From Halioglobus sp. (GTDB lineage Bacteria > Pseudomonadota > Gammaproteobacteria > Pseudomonadales > Halieaceae): a stretch of 64,000 nt of DNA. The stretch lies in NCBI GenBank assembly GCA_002699145.1, contig PABK01000058.1:178427-242426 (forward strand), in the 5' to 3' direction. Below, one piece after another: positions 15,095 to 22,590 of the stretch (position 1 is the first letter of the stretch; each line of letters begins with the position of its first letter). The notes below the pieces were generated by a model. It was not told the origin of the DNA. It worked only from the letters and a program-made list of their open reading frames with translations, and did not search any database. The position numbers and the translations under genes were made by a program.

Positions 15095-17059
15095 TCAATC
15101 GGTTTGCGGCGCCCGCGGCAGGGCAAAGGCCACCAGGTGGTCGCCCGGCGGACTGCCGCCGGCCCAGTGACCGCCGGCCGCGATGACCACAAACTGCCGG
15201 CCGCCGGGGCGCACCTGGTAGGTCATGGGCAGGGCGTTGCCCGCCGTCGGCAGGTCGCCGCGCCACAGCTCCTGCCCGGTGCGCACATCGAAGGCGCGCA
15301 GCACGTGCTCGTTGGATACCCCGGCAAACACCAGCCCGGTGGCGGTCAGCATGGGCCCGGCCATGCCCGGCAGCCCCTCTATCCACCAGAAGGGGAAAGG
15401 GGCCAGGTCACGGGTGGTGCCCATCGGCACACTCCACAGCGTGCGCCCGGCGACCAGGTCGATGGCGTCCAGCGTACCCCAGGGCGGCGCGGTGCAGGGC
15501 AGTCCCAGCGGCGACATCAGCCAGCCCGCGTCCACGCAGTAGGGCGTGCCCTCCTGGAGCTGCATGCTCCCGGCACATTGCTCGCGCGGGATCAACCGCG
15601 TGAAGCCGGGTACGCGATTGGTGTGCACCACCATGACGCCGCTGTCCGGGTCGATCGCGGGCGAGCCCCAGTTGTTGCCGCCGGCGTTGCTCGGGTAATT
15701 GATACTGCCCTGCAACGACGGCGGCGTGTAGATGCCATCGTTGTGCATATCGCGCAGTTTGTCGGCGCAGTGCCCGCGGTCCCAGAAAGTCAGGCCCCAG
15801 GCCATCTCCGGCGTCAGCGGTCCCTCCACGGTGTAGGGCACGTGGCTGGGAAAGGGCTGCGTCGGCGACAGGTACTCGCCCGGGACCAGGCCCCGCTGCG
15901 GCACCGGGCGCTCCTGGACCGGCCACAGCGGTTCGCCGGTCTGCCGGTTGAGCACGAAGGTCATGCCCATCTTGGTCACCTGCACCAGGGCGGGAACAGC
16001 TTCGCCGTCGACGGTCAGCGTCACCAGCGTCGGCTGCGCCGGGGTGTCGTAGTCCCACAGGTCGTGGTGCACGAACTGGTAGTGCCAGGCGACCTCGCCG
16101 CTGTCGGCGTGCAGCGCGACCACGGAACTGGAATAGTGGTCCAGTCCCTGGCGGTGCCCGCCGTAGTAGTCCGGCGTGGTGTTGCCCGTGGGCAGGTAGA
16201 CCAGCCCCAGCTCCTCGTCGGCGGCGATGATGGACCACACGTTGGTGGTGCCGGCGCGCCAGGTACCGTCCGCGTTGCGCGCCGGCGTACCCGGCGGCAC
16301 CGCGCTGAACGCCCACTCCAGCGCGCCGCTGCGTATGTTGTAGGCGCGCACCACGCCGCCGGGGGAGTCGGTGCGCTGGTTGTCCAGCACCATGGAGCCG
16401 GTGACCAGGCGGTCGCCGATGATCGCCGGCGGCGAGGTAATGCCGTACTCGCCGGGGTGGTGCGCCGAGAGGCCGTCGCTGGTATCGACCTGCCCGCCGT
16501 CACCGAAGTCCGGGCAGGGCCGCCCGCTGGCGGCGTCCAGCGCGATCAGGCGCGCATCGAAGGTGCCGAACACGATACGGTGCTCGCAAAAACCCTCGGC
16601 GCCGCTGCGCCAGCTGCTGACCCCGCGGCAGTTCGGCAACACCGGCACCTCGTCCATGTTCACCCCGGGGTCATAGGACCACAGTTCCGCGCCGCTCTGG
16701 GCATCCAGGGCGAAGACGCGGTTGAACGGGGTGCAGTAGTACAGGCGGTCCTGCACCACGATGGGGGTGACCTGCATGGAGCTCTGCGACAATCCGGGAG
16801 GCGGTCCGTCGCGCTGCGCCTCGCGGTAGTCGCCCGAGCGGTGCGTCCAGGCGACCTGCAGCGCGGCGACATTGTCCGGGGTGATCTGGTTGGCGCGGGA
16901 AAAATGACTGCCGCCAGCGCTGGCGCCGTAAGCGGGCCAGTCGGCGGCCACGCCCGGCGGCGGCGCCTGCAGCGTGGTCGCCTTGCACGCCACCAGCAGC
17001 GGCAGCGCCAGGCAGGCCGCCAGCGCGCTGAAAATGCGCTGCCCTGTGTAATTATTCAC
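15095..17059 (-). CDS. PQQ-dependent dehydrogenase, lipoprotein
   Basis: A 654-residue quinoprotein of the glucose/quinate dehydrogenase group without the usual N-terminal membrane domain; instead it has a lipoprotein signal with Cys25 in 'LLVACK'. The mature start 'DWPAYGASAGGSHFSRANQI' is the first propeller blade. 'YYCTPFNRVFALDAQSGAELW' and 'RGVSSW' are conserved in PQQ enzymes, as are repeated 'W.Y' tryptophan-docking elements further on. It would oxidise an alcohol, sugar or cyclic polyol in the periplasm; the substrate is unknown. There is no fused cytochrome c domain, so electrons must leave through partners, possibly the DUF6644 proteins. The start is GTG at 17057-17059. It heads a seven-gene operon. 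No pqq biosynthesis genes are in the window. Confidence 0.88.
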   Translation of the reverse strand: MNNYTGQRIFSALAACLALPLLVACKATTLQAPPPGVAADWPAYGASAGGSHFSRANQITPDNVAALQVAWTHRSGDYREAQRDGPPPGLSQSSMQVTPIVVQDRLYYCTPFNRVFALDAQSGAELWSYDPGVNMDEVPVLPNCRGVSSWRSGAEGFCEHRIVFGTFDARLIALDAASGRPCPDFGDGGQVDTSDGLSAHHPGEYGITSPPAIIGDRLVTGSMVLDNQRTDSPGGVVRAYNIRSGALEWAFSAVPPGTPARNADGTWRAGTTNVWSIIAADEELGLVYLPTGNTTPDYYGGHRQGLDHYSSSVVALHADSGEVAWHYQFVHHDLWDYDTPAQPTLVTLTVDGEAVPALVQVTKMGMTFVLNRQTGEPLWPVQERPVPQRGLVPGEYLSPTQPFPSHVPYTVEGPLTPEMAWGLTFWDRGHCADKLRDMHNDGIYTPPSLQGSINYPSNAGGNNWGSPAIDPDSGVMVVHTNRVPGFTRLIPREQCAGSMQLQEGTPYCVDAGWLMSPLGLPCTAPPWGTLDAIDLVAGRTLWSVPMGTTRDLAPFPFWWIEGLPGMAGPMLTATGLVFAGVSNEHVLRAFDVRTGQELWRGDLPTAGNALPMTYQVRPGGRQFVVIAAGGHWAGGSPPGDHLVAFALPRAPQTD

Positions 17060-17090
17060 CGGCGAGTCGGGGCCTCTTGCGGGTATATTT

Positions 17091-17104
17091 TGACCAGACG
17101 GTCA
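17091..17104. promoter_or_regulatory. TetR-type palindromic operator upstream of the PQQ operon
   Basis: A perfect 14-bp dyad TGACC-AGAC-GGTCA within AT-rich flanks lies 32-45 bp upstream of the PQQ dehydrogenase start and about 195 bp upstream of the divergent CoA transferase. The form GACC-N4-GGTC is typical of TetR/AcrR-family operators. It sits where a minus-strand promoter would be expected, suggesting repression. No TetR gene is in the window. Confidence 0.5.
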
Positions 17105-17297
17105 TTAAAACAGAGCCGGCGGCAAATCACCAGCGGCTCGAGCCGGCGCAGGGCCGCGGGCGCCGCTGCTGCCGCTGCGGACTGCGCAGCGCGCGAGCCA
17201 TGCAGTACACTCCACCCGGGCTGGCCGTTTGCGCCATGTCAGCGGCGGCGCGGGCAGACCACAATACGCAGTTCGGGTACGACAACAGGGAGCACGC

Positions 17298-18515
17298 ATG
17301 GATATCAAACTCGACCAGCCGGCGGAGGGTCCGCTGGCGGGCATACGCGTCCTGGACATCACCGGCATGATTACCGGCCCGCTGTGCGGCCAGCACCTGG
17401 GCGACCTCGGCGCCGACGTGATCAAGATCGAGCCCCTGCACGGCGAGGTCGCGCGCTGGATGGCGCCGCCGCAGCAGGCCGGGCTGAGTGGCTTTTACGC
17501 ACAACAGAACCGCAACAAGCGCAGCCTCGCGGTAGACCTGAAGCACCCCGAGGGCATCGCCCTGATCAAGCGCCTGGCGGCGGACGCGGACCTGCTGCTG
17601 GAGAACTTTCGCGCCGGGGTGGCGGACCGGCTGGGCATCGGCTACGAGGCCCTGCGCGCCGACAACGAGCGTCTCATCTACCTGGCGATCAGCGGCTTCG
17701 GGCCGGACGGCCCCTACTCCGACCGCCCCGTCTACGACCCGATCGCCCAGGGCCTGGTCGGCGGCTGTTTCATCCAGGGCATGCCCTTCGGCGACCGGCC
17801 GCAGCTCATCCAGTCGGCCATCGTGGACAAGACCACAGCGCATATCGCCGCCGGTATCGGCGTGTCCGCCCTGTACGCCCGGGACCGCCCCGGCGGCACC
17901 GGCAAGGGGCAGCGCGTGGACGTGCCCATGATCGACAGCTGGGCCGCCGCCTCGCTGTCGGACATGATGCCCACGGATGCCTTCGTGCCCAACGACATGC
18001 CGGACCCCACGCCGCTGGCGGTACTGCGCACTTTCGAGACCCAGGACGGCTACGTCGTGGGGATGGCGCTGCAGGACAACCACTTCCAGGGCCTGTGCAA
18101 GGCGCTGGAGTGCGAGGAACTGCTGCAGACGCCGGGCATGCGCGACGTCGGCGAGCGCATCGGCGACTTCGGCCCGTGGCTGGACGCCATCGGCGAGGTG
18201 ATGAAGCGCTTCACCACCGAGGACCTGCTGGCGCGCCTGGATGCGCACGGGGTGCCCTTCGGCCCGGTGAAAACGGTGCGCGAGTTCGCCGAGGACCCGC
18301 AGGCGCGCCACAACCGCACGATCTTCGACGCCGAGCACCCCGATGCCGGCACCATGCGCTACATCCGCTACCCGGGGCACCTGTCGGAGACGCCCGCGTC
18401 GCTGCACAGGCACCCGCCGCGACTGGGCGAGCACAGCCGCGAGATTCTCGCCGAGGCGGGGCTCGCCGGGGCGGATATCGAGCGGCTGGTGAGCGAGGGC
18501 GTGATCGGCGTCTGA
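17298..18515 (+). CDS. Class III (CaiB/BaiF) CoA transferase
   Basis: A 405-residue class III CoA transferase. Family marks: 'GPLAGIRVLDITGMITGPLCGQHLGDLGADVIKIEP' at the N terminus, 'NRNKRSLAVDLKHPEG', 'ENFRAGVADRLGIGYE' and 'GQRVDVPMIDS', in the region of the acidic active-site residue. It would move CoA between carboxylic acids or act as an acyl-CoA racemase; the substrate is not predictable. The ATG at 17298 is chosen over an upstream frame because homologues start here. It is divergent from the PQQ operon and convergent with the crotonase, nine bases away. Confidence 0.9.
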   Translation: MDIKLDQPAEGPLAGIRVLDITGMITGPLCGQHLGDLGADVIKIEPLHGEVARWMAPPQQAGLSGFYAQQNRNKRSLAVDLKHPEGIALIKRLAADADLLLENFRAGVADRLGIGYEALRADNERLIYLAISGFGPDGPYSDRPVYDPIAQGLVGGCFIQGMPFGDRPQLIQSAIVDKTTAHIAAGIGVSALYARDRPGGTGKGQRVDVPMIDSWAAASLSDMMPTDAFVPNDMPDPTPLAVLRTFETQDGYVVGMALQDNHFQGLCKALECEELLQTPGMRDVGERIGDFGPWLDAIGEVMKRFTTEDLLARLDAHGVPFGPVKTVREFAEDPQARHNRTIFDAEHPDAGTMRYIRYPGHLSETPASLHRHPPRLGEHSREILAEAGLAGADIERLVSEGVIGV

Positions 18516-18524
18516 GGGCGCGGC

Positions 18525-19340
18525 TCAGTCACCCGTGTACACGGCCGGCGACTTCTCCAGCATCGCCGCCATGGCGCGGCGGTGATCCTCGCTGTGGTGG
18601 CAACTGGCCTGGAAGCTCGCGCTCATGTCGAGCAGGTCCTCCAGTTGCATGCGCTGCGCCGCCTTCATCAGGCGCTTGCTCATGCGCAGGGCCTGCGGCG
18701 GCTTGCTGGCGAAGTCCGCGGCCAGCGCCCGGGCGCGCGGCACCAGTTCCTCCGCGGCGACAATCTCCAGCAGCAATCCCAGCTGCAGCGCCTCGTCGGC
18801 GTCGATGACACGGCCGCTGAAGGTCAGTTCCGCCGCGCGCTGGTAGCCCACCAGGCGCTGCAGGAAAAAGGCGCCGCCGTCGCCCGGTATCAGGCCGAGA
18901 TTGAGGAAGGTCTCGCCGAATTTCGCCGCCGGCGAACCCAGGCGGATGTCGCACATGCAGGCCAGGTCGAAACCGGCGCCGATGCCGGGGCCGTTGACCG
19001 CCGCGATTGCCGGCACCTCCAGGCCGTGCAGGGCCCGCGTCATGCGCTGGATACTGTGCCGGTAGCCCTCGGCGATACGCGCCGGGGCACCGGCGAAAAT
19101 GCCGCAGCCGTCGCGGATGTCCTTGACATTGCCCCCGGCGCTGAAGGCCCGGCCCTCCCCGGTGATCACCAGCGCCCGCACCTGCGGGTTGCTGTTGGCC
19201 CAGTGCACGGTGGCGCAGATATCCTCCACCAGCGCCGTACCGGTCAGTTCGTTGCGCACGTCGTCGCGCGCGAAGCTCAGGGTGGCGACGTGAGCGTCGA
19301 ATTCCAGTCGGGCGTCGACCGTGGCGGGCAGTGCAGTCAT
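18525..19340 (-). CDS. Enoyl-CoA hydratase/isomerase family protein with altered active site
   Basis: A 271-residue crotonase-fold protein. The oxyanion-hole regions 'GRAFSAGGNVKDI' and 'NGPGIGAGFDLACMCDIRL' are intact. However, the two glutamates that perform hydration in enoyl-CoA hydratase are changed: Asp125 stands in place of the first and Phe145 in place of the second (the usual Gln-Pro-Glu is Glu-Thr-Phe). It is therefore probably an isomerase, a thioester hydrolase or another crotonase activity rather than a hydratase. It lies between CoA transferase and acyl-CoA dehydrogenase genes, consistent with acyl-CoA catabolism. Confidence 0.88.
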   Translation of the reverse strand: MTALPATVDARLEFDAHVATLSFARDDVRNELTGTALVEDICATVHWANSNPQVRALVITGEGRAFSAGGNVKDIRDGCGIFAGAPARIAEGYRHSIQRMTRALHGLEVPAIAAVNGPGIGAGFDLACMCDIRLGSPAAKFGETFLNLGLIPGDGGAFFLQRLVGYQRAAELTFSGRVIDADEALQLGLLLEIVAAEELVPRARALAADFASKPPQALRMSKRLMKAAQRMQLEDLLDMSASFQASCHHSEDHRRAMAAMLEKSPAVYTGD

Positions 19341-19447
19341 GGGGCTATCCTGTGGGGGCGCGTGGGACAGGCAGTATAGCGCCGCGAAATCGGGGAAAAC
19401 CAGTTAACATGCCCGCTCACGCTGGACGTTGTAATCGAGGACAGGCG

Positions 19448-20617
19448 ATGGGCTTTTTTGAACAGGACGAGGACCTGCTGGCGATCCGCGAGGGCGTGCG
19501 CCAGGTGTGCCGACAGTTTTCCGACGAGTACTGGCGCGAGCGCGACGCCGACGGCGAGTTCCCCGAGGAGTTCCACCGCGCCATGGCCGAGGGCGGCTGG
19601 CTGGGCATCACCATGCCGGAACAGTACGGCGGGCAGAACCTGGGCGTGGCCGAAGCGGCCATGATGATGCACGCGGTGGGCAATGGCGGTGGCGGTATGG
19701 CGGCGGCGTCGACCATCCAGATCAACCTGTTCGGCCCCCATCCCATACTGCTGTTTGGCACGGAGGAGCAGCAGGCGCGCTGGGTGCCCGACCTGGTGCA
19801 GGGCCGCGACAAGGTCGCCTTCGGCGTCACCGAACCCAACGCCGGGCTGGACACGACCAGCATCACCACCTTCGCCGAGAAGGTCGACGGCGGCTGGCGC
19901 GTCAACGGTCGCAAGATCTGGACCACCACCGCCCAGGTGGCTACCAAGTACCTGCTGCTGTGCCGCACCACGAAGCGCGAGGACTGCGCAAAACGCACTG
20001 ACGGTATCAGCCTGTTCTACACCGACTTCGACCGCGACAAGCTGGAGGTGCAGCGCATCCCGAAGATGGCGCGCAAGGCGGTGGACTCCAATATGGTGTT
20101 CATCGACGACCTGTTCATTCCCGACCAGGACCTGATCGGCGAGGTGGGCAAGGGCTTTCCCTACATCCTCGCGGCGATGAACGCCGAGCGTATCATCATC
20201 GGTTCGGCCGCCGTCGGCCTGGGCATGGATGCGCTGAGCCGCGCCGCCGGCTATGCGCAGGAGCGCGAGGTGTTCGGGCGCCCCATCGGCATGAACCAGG
20301 GCATCCAGCATCCGCTGGCGCAAAACTGGATGCAACTGGAAGCCGCCTGGCTGATGTGCCAGCAGGCGGCGCGGCTATACGACGCCGGCCAGCCCTGCGG
20401 GGCGCAGGCCAACGCCGCCAAGTACCTCGGCGCCGAGGCCGGTTACCACGCGGCCGAGCGCGCCGTGCTCACCCACGGCGGCATGGGTGTGGCGAAGGAG
20501 TACAATGTCGAGCGCCTGTTCCGCGAATCCATGCTCATGCGCATCCTGCCCATCACCGAGCAGCTGATCATGAACTACATCGGCGAGCACGTGCTGGGCA
20601 TGCCCAAGTCCTACTGA
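19448..20617 (+). CDS. Acyl-CoA dehydrogenase
   Basis: A 389-residue FAD enzyme of the acyl-CoA dehydrogenase family. The FAD- and substrate-contacting motifs 'FGVTEPNAGLDTTSI' and 'VNGRKIWTTTAQVA' lie in the central beta domain, and 'ERAVLTHGGMGVAKEYNVERLFRES' with 'GEHVLGMPKSY' ends the C-terminal helical domain; the length is normal. The ATG at 19448 follows a GAGGACAGG binding site. It probably oxidises acyl-CoA to enoyl-CoA, passing electrons to ETF. The following deazaflavin-reductase-like gene begins 11 bases after its stop, so they form a pair. Confidence 0.92.
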   Translation: MGFFEQDEDLLAIREGVRQVCRQFSDEYWRERDADGEFPEEFHRAMAEGGWLGITMPEQYGGQNLGVAEAAMMMHAVGNGGGGMAAASTIQINLFGPHPILLFGTEEQQARWVPDLVQGRDKVAFGVTEPNAGLDTTSITTFAEKVDGGWRVNGRKIWTTTAQVATKYLLLCRTTKREDCAKRTDGISLFYTDFDRDKLEVQRIPKMARKAVDSNMVFIDDLFIPDQDLIGEVGKGFPYILAAMNAERIIIGSAAVGLGMDALSRAAGYAQEREVFGRPIGMNQGIQHPLAQNWMQLEAAWLMCQQAARLYDAGQPCGAQANAAKYLGAEAGYHAAERAVLTHGGMGVAKEYNVERLFRESMLMRILPITEQLIMNYIGEHVLGMPKSY

Positions 20618-20628
20618 GGAGACGTCAT

Positions 20629-21072
20629 GTGAGCAGCACGTATAACAGCCGCCTGGAACGGGAATTTTTCCGCATGCTCAATCGCGTGGTGGAACCGGCG
20701 GTGCGCCGCGGCATCGGCTCGCCGCGTTTCGTGCCGGGAGGACTCATCGTGCTGGAGAGCGTCGGTTTCCGCAGTGGCGCCACCCGGCGCACGCCGCTGG
20801 TGGCGACCCGCCTGGGCCGCTACGTGTTCGTCAGCACCGTGCGCGGCGAGCGCTCGTTCTGGGTCAGGAACCTGCGCAAACAACCGCGCGTCACCTATTA
20901 CCTGGGCGGCAGGGCGCGCCAGGCGCGCGCTTTCGTGCTCATGCCGGGCAAGCGCTACCGGCGGCCCAAATCCCTGCCGCCGCTGATTGCCGGCATCACC
21001 GACTTCCTCGCGCCCTACACGCGGGCAGGCTGGGCCTTCGCGGTGCTGGCTCCGGTCGCGGAACCCGCCTAG
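20629..21072 (+). CDS. Nitroreductase/quinone reductase family (DUF385, F420-type fold) protein
   Basis: A 147-residue split-barrel flavin/deazaflavin-binding protein of the DUF385 group. Typical elements are '[34 protein letters not shown]' and '[17 protein letters not shown]'. Actinobacterial relatives use F420; in a proteobacterium the cofactor may be FMN, F420 or something else. The GTG start at 20629 lies seven bases after AGGAG; an overlapping ATG there reads straight into a stop. Its TAG stop shares the tetranucleotide CTAG with the convergent helicase gene (21069-21072). Function in the acyl-CoA context is unknown. Confidence 0.78.
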   Translation: MSSTYNSRLEREFFRMLNRVVEPAVRRGIGSPRFVPGGLIVLESVGFRSGATRRTPLVATRLGRYVFVSTVRGERSFWVRNLRKQPRVTYYLGGRARQARAFVLMPGKRYRRPKSLPPLIAGITDFLAPYTRAGWAFAVLAPVAEPA

Positions 21073-22379
21073 GCCGCGTTGCCGCCGGCGCGGCGCCGGC
21101 GGCGGCGCTTGCGGCCCTGGCCGGGGCGCTGTTCGCCCGCGCGGTTGCCGCCACCGCGGTTCGCGGCCTGCTGGCCGTGTGCGGCGCCACCGCCGCGCCT
21201 GCCCGACGCGCGCGGTTTGCGCAGGGGGGCACTCTGCGGCAACTCGTGGTCCGGCTCGAAACCGTCGACATAGGCGCGCTCGATATGGCGCTGGATGAGT
21301 TGCTCGATGCCGTTGAGGTGCGCGATCTCGTCGGCGCTGACCAGTGAGTAGGCCGTGCCGGTCGAGCCCGCTCGGCCGGTGCGGCCGATGCGGTGCACGT
21401 AATCCTCGGGCACGTTGGGCAGATCGAAGTTCACCACCTGCGGCAACTGCGCGATATCCAGGCCGCGCGCGGCGATGTCGGTCGCCACCAGCACGCGGAT
21501 ATCACCGTTCTTGAAACCCGACAGCGCGCGCGTGCGCGCGCCCTGGCTCTTGTTGCCGTGGATGGCGGCGGCGTTCACGCCCGCCTTGTCCAGGTACTGC
21601 GCGAGGCGGTTGGCGCCGTGCTTGGTGCGGCTGAAGACCAGCACCTGGTCCCAGTCGTTGTCGACCACCAGTTCCAGCAATGCGGCGGACTTGCGCTTCT
21701 TGTCCACCGGGTAGACCCACTGCTGCACCGTGTTGGCGGTGGCGTTGGGCGGCGACACCGTGACCTCCTCCGGGTCGTGCAGGATGGTGTCGGTGAGAGC
21801 ACGGATCTGCTCCGCGAAGGTGGCGGAGAACAGCAGGTTCTGGCGCTGAGCCGGCAGCAGCTTGAGGATGCGGCGGATGTCGTGGATGAAGCCCATGTCG
21901 AGCATGCGGTCCGCCTCGTCCAGCACCAGTATCTCCAGGTCGGAGAAGTTCACCTCGCCCTGCTGGTGCAGGTCCAGCAGGCGGCCCGGCGTCGCCACCA
22001 GGATATCGACGCCACGGCGCAGGCGCTCGATCTGCGGGTTGATCTTGACCCCGCCAAAGACCACGCTGGTCTTGAAGGGCAGGTACTTGCCGTAGGTGGT
22101 CATGCTGTCGGCCACCTGGGCGGCCAACTCGCGGGTGGGCGTGAGCACGAGCACGCGGATGCGGTGCGGGTGCGGCGCGTCACAGCGCTGCAGGTGCTCG
22201 AGGATGGGCAGGGTAAAGCCGGCGGTCTTGCCGGTGCCGGTCTGGGCGGCCGCCATCACGTCGCGGCCAGACAGCACCGCGGGGATGGCCCTGGCCTGGA
22301 CAGGGGACGGCTCGCTATAGCCTTTTTCCGCCACGGCGCGCAGCAGGGGCTCACACAAGCCCAGTTGGTCGAAAGTCAT
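21069..22379 (-). CDS. rhlE: DEAD-box ATP-dependent RNA helicase, RhlE type
   Basis: A 436-residue DEAD-box helicase with all core motifs: Q motif ('[12 protein letters not shown]'), Walker A 'AAQTGTGKT', 'PTRELAAQ', 'ATPGRLLD', 'DEAD', 'SAT', 'DIAARGLDI' and '[10 protein letters not shown]'. The C-terminal tail of about 70 residues is rich in Arg and Gly and would bind RNA. The overall layout and N terminus ('[16 protein letters not shown]') fit RhlE rather than RhlB, SrmB or DeaD. The start is ATG 22377-22379; the frame upstream to 22535 is rejected. It would act in RNA unwinding, ribosome assembly or degradosome work. Confidence 0.88.
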   Translation of the reverse strand: MTFDQLGLCEPLLRAVAEKGYSEPSPVQARAIPAVLSGRDVMAAAQTGTGKTAGFTLPILEHLQRCDAPHPHRIRVLVLTPTRELAAQVADSMTTYGKYLPFKTSVVFGGVKINPQIERLRRGVDILVATPGRLLDLHQQGEVNFSDLEILVLDEADRMLDMGFIHDIRRILKLLPAQRQNLLFSATFAEQIRALTDTILHDPEEVTVSPPNATANTVQQWVYPVDKKRKSAALLELVVDNDWDQVLVFSRTKHGANRLAQYLDKAGVNAAAIHGNKSQGARTRALSGFKNGDIRVLVATDIAARGLDIAQLPQVVNFDLPNVPEDYVHRIGRTGRAGSTGTAYSLVSADEIAHLNGIEQLIQRHIERAYVDGFEPDHELPQSAPLRKPRASGRRGGGAAHGQQAANRGGGNRAGEQRPGQGRKRRRRRRAGGNAA

Positions 22380-22590
22380 GGGATAGTCTCTGCAGTGTAC
22401 GATGGCCGGCCCGCGCAATTGCCGTCGGGGCCTGCCGAAGGGCGCGCATGTTACTGCATCCGCGGGCAAATTGATACCGCCACAGGGCGCCCGCCGCTGG
22501 TATGCGCGGCCGTTGCCGGGTAATCTGGTCCGCACCTGTCGGCGTATACGCCACAGCCCCGCCCGTTAGCGCAAAAGGACACCCTGCGTC

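Noticed and set aside
15104-18808. A 1234-codon open frame on the plus strand crossing the PQQ gene and the CoA transferase
   Set aside because: It runs antisense to the PQQ dehydrogenase and out of frame with the CoA transferase. Its composition is typical of a GC-rich shadow frame, with no domain.
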